Below, one piece after another: positions 56,301 through 64,000 of a stretch of 64,000 nucleotides of DNA (positions within the stretch are counted from its first letter, which is position 1; the number at the start of each line of letters is the position of its first letter). Below the pieces are notes generated by a model. It was not told where the DNA came from. It saw only the letters and a program-made list of their open reading frames with translations, and made no database searches. Origin of the DNA: Nansenia antarctica (Eukaryota; Chordata; Actinopteri; Argentiniformes; Microstomatidae); the NCBI GenBank assembly GCA_963989245.1, contig OZ022339.1, forward strand, positions 63,023,456-63,087,455, in the 5' to 3' direction. Made by a program: the position numbers and the translations under genes.

Positions 56301-57110
56301 AAAAAAACAGACTCACAGTTAAACAAAGCAGGAAAACTAATGAAGAAAAGAATCACAGGGCTAGAACATGAAAACTCCAAACTAAAAGAGGAAAAGGAAC
56401 ATCTGGAGGTTAAGCTGGAGGGCACTGTAGAAAAGGACAAATCAGAACTGGAGAAAGCACAGTCAGTATGCAAGACATTAACAGCAACATTGGACGTGAC
56501 AAATAAAGTAGCTAGAGTGAGTGCAAAGGTTGCAACAAGCAAGGTGCGCAACCTCAACAAAAAATTAAAGACAAAAGAAGAGCAGGTAAAAACACTAAAA
56601 GAAACCATTAAAGGATTATGTCAAAAGTTAAAAGATGCAGAGAAAGAAAAAGAAATTGCAGAGAAGGAACAGACAACATTTGAGGAAAGACAGAGAGAAA
56701 CAGAGAGAAAGCTTGATGAACTCAAACGGAAAATGAAATCCTCTGTTGACAGTTGTCGCAAAAAGAAAAGAAAAATGACAGACAAACAGACCAAGGAAAT
56801 GCAGGACCAGGAAGACCTGAATAACACATTATTGGAGCTGGAGGAAAAGCAAAAACTAATTGAAAAAGAAAAAAAAGAGTTAGAGCAACTTAAATGCATA
56901 GACACAATTATCACCTTTGAAGACGGGAGATACACCAATGAAATCCGGGAGGTCGTAATGGCTCTCTTATCGATGAACGTCTCAATGAGAAAAGTTGATT
57001 CAGTGATTAAGACTGTGCTAAACAGGTTGGCTGGGCAAGATGTCCAAAAGATCCCAAGCAACTGGCTGAAATCACAGCTTCTGCTTGAAGCTAGAGGTCT
57101 GGCAGACATC
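56280..57110 (+). CDS. Coiled-coil protein of unknown family (5' part of a chimeric 725-codon frame)
   Basis: Residues 1-205 of the frame are a continuous K/E/L-rich coiled coil (for example EKEKEIAEKEQTTFEERQRE). After it comes a globular, conserved-looking piece GRYTNEIREVVMALLSMNVS, then MRKVDSVIKTVLNRLAGQDV and PSNWL. That ending is reminiscent of a multicopy family of long coiled-coil proteins in cnidarian, lancelet and fish genomes which I believe travels with DNA transposons; I cannot name it. At about 57,110 the frame runs into a LINE without a stop. The upstream frame at 55,994 is probably its N-terminus. This is the only non-LINE, non-hAT coding candidate in the 7.95-kb insertion. 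Confidence 0.55.
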
Positions 57111-58690
57111 CAGGTACGAACTCAGAGGCAGGGGGTTCAGCAGATGACAAACTTCAGAGCCAACAGGCTCACAGCCGCAGAGGACGACCCCCTGCTGGCG
57201 GGAAAGCTGAACTCCTTCTACGCCCGGTTCAACGAGGGGCGAACGGAGGTAACCACAACACAAACACCACTCTCTCCAGCTCTCAGCAGCCTCACCCTCA
57301 CAGAGCATGAAGTGAGACGCGTGCTGAAGGCGGTGGACCCCAGAAAAGACTCAGGGCCGGATGGCGTCCTGGGACGGGTGCTGAGGGACTGCGCCGACCA
57401 TCTGGCCGGGGTTTTCACCAACATCTTCAACCAGTCCCTGTCCCAGGCCACCATCCCACCCTGCCTGAAAACCTCAACTATCATCCCAGTCCCGAAGAAA
57501 AGCACGGTGAGCTGCCTAAACGACTACCGCCCGGTGGCACTCACACCAACCATCATGAAGTGCTTCGAGAAACTAGTCCGGGCCCACATACTCACACGCC
57601 TCCCGCCCAACCTGGATCCATACCAGTTCGCCTACAGAGCCCACAGGTCCACAGAGGACGCCATCGCGACGACTCTCCACGCCACTCTATCCCACCTGGA
57701 GAGGGGAAACAGCTACGCGAGACTGCTCTTCGTGGACTTCAGCTCCGCCTTCAACACCATCCTTCCAGACAGGCTAGTGACCAAACTACTAGACCTGGGT
57801 CTATCACACTCTATATGTGCGTGGATCAAGGACTTCCTGACCGACCGCCCCCAGAGGGTGCGGGTGGGCCCCCACACCTCCACAGCCCTCAGACTCAACA
57901 CTGGGTCCCCCCAGGGCTGCGTGCTAAGCCCCATCCTCTACAACCTCTACACCTACGACTTCACCCCCGTCCACCCCAGCAACTCCATCGTTAAGTTTGC
58001 AGACGACACCACCGTGGTGGGATGCATCTCGGGGGGGGACGAGGCGGCGTACAGGGATGAGGTAGAGCAACTGAGCAAGCTGTGCAAGGTTAACAACCTG
58101 CTGCTGAACAAGTCAAAGACCCAGGAAATCATCGTAGACTTCAGGAGGAAAAAGTCCGAGATCCAGCCCCTGCTCATCGACGGAGAGAGCGTGGAGAGAG
58201 TCTCAACCCTCCGATTCCTGGGGATGCACATGCGGGATGACCTGACCTGGAAGGACAACACAAAAGCCACCATCAAGAGGGCACAACAGCGGCTATACAC
58301 CCTGAGAGTCCTCAGGAAGGAACACAGCAAGCAGGAGATACTGGTGACCTTCTACCGCGGGCCCGCGGCGCAGTGGAGAGCATCCTCACCTACGGCATCT
58401 GCAACTGGTTCTCCAGCTGCACAACAGCGGAGAGAAATGCGCTACAGAGAGTCGTGAGAACAGCACAGAAGATCACCGGCGCCCCCCTCCCCTCTCTGGA
58501 AGAGCTGTACAACACACGCTGTCTCAGGAAGGCCTCCAAGATCCCCAGGGACCCGACCCACCCTGGGTACGAACACTTTACCAGGCTGCCCTCGAAAAGG
58601 CGGTTCAGGACCCTGGCCGCAAGGACAAACAGACTGAAGAACAGCTTCTACCACAGGGCCGTCCAGGCCCTGAACACAGCAAAGACCTAA
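57111..58690 (+). pseudogene. CR1/Rex-like LINE ORF2: reverse transcriptase, 5'-truncated and frameshifted
   Basis: From FRANRLTAAEDDPLLAGKLN the frame carries the linker and a complete reverse transcriptase: GPDGVLGRVLRDCAD, PKKSTVSCLNDYRPVALT, FVDFSSAFNTI, SPQGCVLSPILYN and the catalytic FADDTTVVG (near 57,995). It then continues with the C-terminal ILTYGICNWF ... LQRVVRTAQ region. A frame change in a GC-rich stretch near 58,357 puts the last 110 residues (to 58,690) in another frame. The endonuclease is missing. FADD and the downstream RVVRTAQ signature are typical of fish CR1/L2/Rex1-type elements. The 5' end is fused in frame to the coiled coil. Confidence 0.87.
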
Positions 58691-59095
58691 GTTCTGGGCC
58701 CTGGACAGTTTGGACGGATTGATGGCAGCTGCTGGACTGAAAAAATCAGGTGTAGTGCTGAGGCACAAACATGTACATTTCAAGCCTGCAAACTGCGACA
58801 CTTTAAATAAATGTGGAATAATACTATTGTGCAATATGACAACCCTAGTCGTCTGTCTGTACAGTATAGTACAGTGGATAGTGTACATAGCCTTTATTTA
58901 TGTAAACCAGCTCCTTCCCTTCTTGTGATTTTTTTTCTTTTTTTCTAAAAGTTTTTTTTTTTTCCTTTCCTAACACCAGGGGAGCCACCCCTCCTTAATT
59001 TCGTTGTTTGGTACCTGTACTGTAGCAATGACAATAAAGTCCATTCATCCATTCATTCATTCATTCATTCATTCATTCATTCATTCATTCATTCA
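58691..59095 (+). mobile_element. LINE 3' untranslated region with (ATTC)n tail
   Basis: Non-coding sequence runs to acaataaagtccattcatcc, then about ten attc units. A short tandem repeat at the 3' end instead of poly-A is typical for CR1/L2/Rex elements. Confidence 0.8.
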
Positions 59096-59790
59096 TAGCT
59101 GTCCTTTGATCATATATCATATTTGATTATAACTCATTGTTTATTAAATAAATAAATAGCCTATATGAAAATGGGCTTTTCATAACTCATGCATGGTCAC
59201 AATACTGATTCGCCTATTATAGAAATAGTTTTCATAATATGGATTTTAAATCACAATTATTTATGAATTAATCACATATGACTTAAAATCAACACAAAGG
59301 GAGCATTGTTAATTATACTATAATAGTATACTATAATAAGTTAACACTTTATTTTAAGTGATTGGAGTGAATGGAGCTGTTAAAACGGTTTTTAATCAAG
59401 ATTTTCCCACCGATTTGCGTAAATTAACACATACATTTGCATATTATTCATTAAATTAGCATAATATTTTTATATTTATTTGTTGTAAATGTCATGCATA
59501 GTAGTTTCTATCATCCCTAAAAATGTCATTACAGTGTGACCAACCTATCTTAAGCTATGAAGTAAAGTATGTAAAATATAGTGATAAAAAGGTCCATTTG
59601 GTGCCATTCCGGAAGACAGGTGTCCATTGTTAGGTGCGCGACCTTTTTGACCTGTCTTGGTTCACAAAATGGGTTGTATCTCAGCAACCGTATGTCCTAT
59701 CATCATAAAACAAAGTGCTCTGTGCTCCTGAGAGTATGCTCTAGAACAATGTATATCAATTGTACCAGCAGAAGCAATCTTTAAAATTGG
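59096..59790. other. Right part of the 7.95-kb insertion, no gene
   Basis: AT-rich, about 700 bp, reaching the right terminal repeat. No coding evidence. Confidence 0.55.
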
Positions 59791-61343
59791 TACCTAACAC
59801 CCTAATAATGAGTATTTATAATCTAATAAGAGGTATACATTGATCCATATCAATTTATAACATAATTATAACTGAATATTGGATTGCCGTGGGCAATCCA
59901 GTCAGATAATGTCATTTTGACTTTGCTCTCTCACCTGAAAAAAAAATCGTATGTCCAACTATAAAAAAACAGACATTTCCAATGCTTCAATCCACTGTCC
60001 ATGTACTGTAAATATGCCATTATGGTATTACCATAAAGCCCAATTCTAACAGAATAAGAAAGATTGTATATCTACTTTAAGTAAAATAATAAAGTGCATC
60101 CAGTTAGCTCTTTAGCTGGCATGTGTGCAGCAGACTAGCTCATCTCATCACCTCTGAGCTAGCTAGCTTGCTAGTTCTTTGACACTATTTACACCATGGA
60201 ACTATAATCAGACACTTTCTAGTGGTCACAATAATAAAGACCAATTTGAACCAACTTGCTCTGTTAGAACACTCAGCAATTATATTTGCTAACGTTTCAA
60301 CTTGCTTACTTTCTATCTGAAGACATCTCACCCGGCAAAAACTCTCTCGCGTCGCGCACTCGCGCAAAAATCGTGTATTATTCTACAGCGCGAAGCGTAG
60401 TGTGGAGATAGGTTTGGCTATGGCTAGACTACTGGCGGACTAACGTTACCAAAGAGCCCATGGGCTTGCCACTCGCCAGATTCGGGTTGGGTGCATTTTA
60501 AAAAAGCGGATATTTTAGCCTGCTTGTCAGATGTTTGGTGTCTACGTCCGTAATAATTCCTCTTTCTTGGGGGGGCGGGGGGTTCCGTTGGGGGGGCGGC
60601 CCGCCCCCCCAAGGCAATGGTAGGGGAAACACTGCTTCCCTAGTAACCTACTTCCTAGCTACCGGTGCTCCAAGACGTCAGACCCACCAAGATGGACAAA
60701 AACAATGTAGCACTAACAGTTGAACAACTAGTGATTGCTGTTTCACACTACACTGAACATGATTTGGGGGGCCAAATATCTCTTTTACTATATTGTTGCC
60801 TTAGCAGTTGGTTAATGTATTTTAATAACAGGATTCAAATAAATATATATGAGCAATAACATCATGGGCTTGCTACAGGAAGCACAATCACAACCAACTT
60901 CTTCCGTCTGAAGCTACAATACTGGGACCATTCGTGACTGGGCTACAGGCAGTCAAATACTAGGCGAACATGTGTGTATAATGAATAAACTTGGATTTCA
61001 TAAACTTGGATTTCATAAACTTGGATTTCATGCATTTCAAGTGGCATCTTTGTAGTCATGACGACGTAGTCTGGACCAGGTTGCGGAAAGCCCCCTGCGA
61101 CTCCCTATTGCGGAGGATGTCATGCATCCATAAACGTTCTGTTCTGGAGCAACCTCCTCCTCCTCCTCAAACGCTAAAGCTAAGGCAAGTAGTTGCATTT
61201 TATTCGCCATTATTAAATGCTACAGTATACACTGTATACACAAGTAGACGATAACGTTATACGTTATACAATGTATGATAACGGTTACAATGTATGACGG
61301 TTAGGATAGAATCCCGTTGTTAAGGTTACAGAATACTCACGCA

Positions 61344-61748
61344 AGACTCCTTTAAAAACATATGGAATATGTCCAGCAAAAAGATGTGGGGAACTTATTA
61401 GCTAACATGGGGAACTCTGGGTGATACAGAGAGCTCTATGTACACTCACACGTTTGACAAGGTGCTCTATTTGTAACATATCCCAACCAACCTATGCCCT
61501 ATCTTTACCTGATCAGAATATTGTTAACATGTATTTTGTTTGTCTTGCCCTCTGGTAGCACCTCTGTGTTTTTTGTTTGTTTGTTTGTTTTTTCAGCATT
61601 GTTAGTTGTTTTTTGTTTCGTTCCGTTTTGTTATTAATATTTTTTCTAGATTGTGATGTGGGTATTAATGTGTGTCTGTCATTCTTGTTGGATGTTGTGT
61701 TGTTCTACTCTCAAGGAAAACAATAAATATATTTGAAAAAACAAACAA
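61344..61748 (+). mobile_element. L1-like LINE 3' end, copy B
   Basis: Same insertion as 11,741-12,145. Direct repeats acagaatactc-a/g-cgca at 61,328-61,343 and 61,749-61,764. Confidence 0.7.
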
Positions 61749-61806
61749 ACAGAATACTCGCGCAGAAGTGCTCAAAAGGCAGTGAGGTCCCGTGTGAACA
61801 CGGCTT

Positions 61807-62263
61807 CACAGGCCGACACAGTCCTGCAAATACAGCAGAGCTGAAAGTTCAACAAGCGAGGCAAGAAGTGGCGTCACTGGTCCAGGATGCACCAACACGC
61901 TCATGAACTCAACTCTCTAAATGATAACGCGGGTCCAACACAACAATGTCTTCAACAAGTGAAATTTAAGATACCTTTTTAAGACCACTTTTTTATAGAA
62001 TTGTATACCTATTTCACAGCCTTACCGGGAAAAAAAAAGTATGAAGGAAAGAAGAAATAAGTCCCAGAATTACTTAAAGTAAGTTTATTAATGTTCAGCA
62101 TAAGAACGAACATAACAGCAAATGTATTCATGATCAAATAAGAACAAACATGACAGTAAACAGAACTGGTACCCCATTGACTTTGAGGTTTGGCAGAGTT
62201 GTGTAATGTGTGGAGTCCACAGCTCCCCACGGCAACAAGCTGAGCACCTCCAAGCAGGCCTCG
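61807..62263. other. No gene recognised
   Basis: Equivalent to 12,204-12,660. Confidence 0.5.
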
Positions 62264-63061
62264 TTTAAACATTTAAATAAATGACTGCCTGAAGTCTGGA
62301 GCCCATGGACATCACCAAATGCTGGGTTTCCTCCTTTGTGATGCTTTGCCAGGCCTTTACTGCAGCTGTCTTCAGTTGTTGTTTGTTTGTGGGTCTTTCT
62401 GCCTTTAGTTTTGTCTTCAGCAAGTGAAATGCATGCTTGATCGGGTTAAGATCAGGTGATTGACTCGGCCATTGCAGAATATTCCACTTCTTTGCCGTAA
62501 AAAACTCCTGGGTTGCTTACACAGTATGTTTTGGGTCATTGTCCATCTGTATTGTGAAGTGCCATCCAATCAACTTTGCTGAATTTGAATCTGAGCAGAC
62601 AGAATATCCCTAAACACTTCAGAATTCATCCATCTGCTTCTGTCTTCTGTCACATCATCAATAAACACTAGTGACCCAGTGCTATTGGAAGCCATGCATG
62701 GCCATGTCATCACACTGCCTCCACTGTGTTTTACAGATGATGTGGTATGCGTCGGATCATGAGCCGTACCAAGCCTTCTCCATACTTTTTTCTTACCATA
62801 ATTCTGGTACAGGTTGATCTGAGTTTCATCTGTCCAAAGAATGCTCTTCCACAACAGGTCTGGCTTTTTTTTTTTTTTTTGACAACGTCTAATCTGGCCT
62901 TTCTATTCTTGAGGCTTATGAATGGCTTGCACCTTGTGGTGAACCCTCTGTATTTGTTCATGTGAAGTATTCCCTTTATGGTACACTTGGATAATGATAT
63001 GCCTACCTCCTGAAGAATGTTCTTCACTTGGCTGGATGTTGTGAAGGGGTTTTTCTTTACC
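62264..63061 (-). pseudogene. Tc1-like transposase relic, copy B
   Basis: Same relic as 12,661-13,437 with the first catalytic aspartate in WTDETQINLY. It differs in two ways: about 20 bp absent from copy A are present near 62,600, so the reading NSEVFRDILSA continues further; and a run of about 16 T replaces tttagatgtttct near 62,865, breaking the frame upstream. It is not functional. Confidence 0.75.
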
Positions 63062-63069
63062 ATGTAAAG

Positions 63070-64000
63070 TAGGGATGTCCCGATCCGATATTGATATCGC
63101 ATATCGCTGCGATATTGGTCCTGAATGCTGGATCGCAGATCGCACCAGAAAAAAAATAGGTTGCGATCTGCGTGCCCGATCTGGCGTGTCACTCACGTGA
63201 TGACAACAGTAGTAGTCAGTGGTCACGTGCATGAGAGTTGGCTAGTAGCTACCTGTGTGTAATGAGTCTGACAATGTCATGATGCCAGCTGGTGAAATCA
63301 TAAACCATTTGCTTAAGTCATTTTTCGGTTATTTACAGTCTGAAACTACAGATGGTAAGCTTTCAAATGATGCGTCATACATTGAAATCGGAAAAAAAAT
63401 CAAGACGACACAAGTATTTGAATCTTGGTGCACCGAATGGGAATGCGACAGGAGAAAAGTGACTGATCAAACAACAACAACAAACGCTGCTAACAGCTAG
63501 CGGCTAACAGTGGAACATCGCTAGGAACATCTAACTGCGTTTTTATATCATCACAGCATACTGAGAGAACATGGAAATGCAAAAAATAAATAACTACACA
63601 TAATTAGATGAACACACAGTCTTTGCTTTTGAACACGTCCTAAAACGAAGGTATGTTTACATGTCATTATCACTTACCGGTAGCCTGCGGCAAACGAGAA
63701 CAGTTAATCCAATCCACAGATTATACGTATTTAGTGATCGTTAAACTGTTTTTTATTATATGTTTTTTTCTTTTATACTTTAAAACTTCAAGTTGCCTGT
63801 TATGAAAAACAGATATTGTTGACACCCCTTCGATTCTGCGACTGGTTTCTGGTCTCACCAGCGGGCGTCACTAGGCTACACTTTTAAAAAGGGTCCTATT
63901 ATTGATTTGCCATTTGTAAGAGAAGATAAATAGAATAAAAACCTGAAGGCACTAAAACTAGAAATCAGACAGTAACTCTATTTTTTCTACAATGCTGAAT
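63070..64000. mobile_element. hAT-type element (tagggatgtcccgatcc family), copy B, cut by the window edge
   Basis: Same insertion as 13,446-14,608. The left target duplication atgtaaag is at 63,062-63,069; the right end lies outside. Confidence 0.88.

Noticed and set aside
56159..57109. Minus-strand frames rich in serine, phenylalanine and leucine
   Set aside because: Antisense of the coiled-coil lysine/glutamate codons.

Overview
This is vertebrate, very probably teleost, nuclear DNA. The grounds are its mobile-element mix (several Tc1-like families, many short hAT-type elements with 8-bp target duplications, CR1/Rex-like and L1-like LINE pieces, a tRNA-derived SINE, a gammaretrovirus-like endogenous element), GT-AG introns, and a polydactyl C2H2 zinc-finger gene with the HTGEKPY linker. 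I cannot name the species. Almost no sequence here is clearly host coding DNA except one zinc-finger gene and part of its duplicate.

Layout. The window holds two direct copies of one region. Copy A runs from base 1 to at least 14,370 and copy B from about 42,690 to the right edge, so both ends of the duplication lie outside the window. Order in each copy: 5' end of an endogenous retrovirus, 3' half of a hAT (TTF/ZMYM-type) transposon, a SINE, an L1 fragment, a decayed zinc-finger relic with a 39-bp repeat, the finger exon of a C2H2 gene, intronic repeats, an L1 tail, a Tc1 relic, and a hAT-type element inside that relic. The copies differ by whole insertions: copy A alone has a 1.09-kb TA-flanked element (6,806-7,895), and copy B alone has a 7.95-kb element (51,851-59,804). 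They also differ by a 99-bp change in finger number.

Bases 14,400-33,700 are seen once. Most of this stretch is a nest of DNA transposons, several with exact 8-bp target duplications. It also holds one nearly intact Tc1 element (23,599-25,225; transposase with one premature stop) and two upstream exons of the copy A zinc-finger gene (22,513-22,847 and 23,312-23,457, minus strand). Those exons join in frame to the finger exon at 7,914-8,827 and give a 464-residue protein whose second intron is 13.7 kb of repeats. From 28.4 to 33.7 kb there are relics of Tc1, a Harbinger-like MITE, a LINE endonuclease and an integrase fragment.

Bases 33,724-45,761 are one hAT element. An 8.4-kb minus-strand retrovirus-like element (34,906-43,314) splits its coding region. 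That element has a 4-bp target duplication, almost identical LTRs, a polypurine tract, a long open gag, a broken protease region, and a pol reading frame lacking reverse transcriptase and the integrase core.

The most unusual object is the 7.95-kb insertion unique to copy B. It has 13-bp terminal inverted repeats, a 7-bp target duplication and a precise empty site in copy A. Inside are a nested 1.4-kb hAT-BED element, 386-bp tandem repeats, a coiled-coil reading frame of unrecognised family, and a 5'-truncated LINE fused in frame to that coiled coil. I see no recognised transposase of its own.
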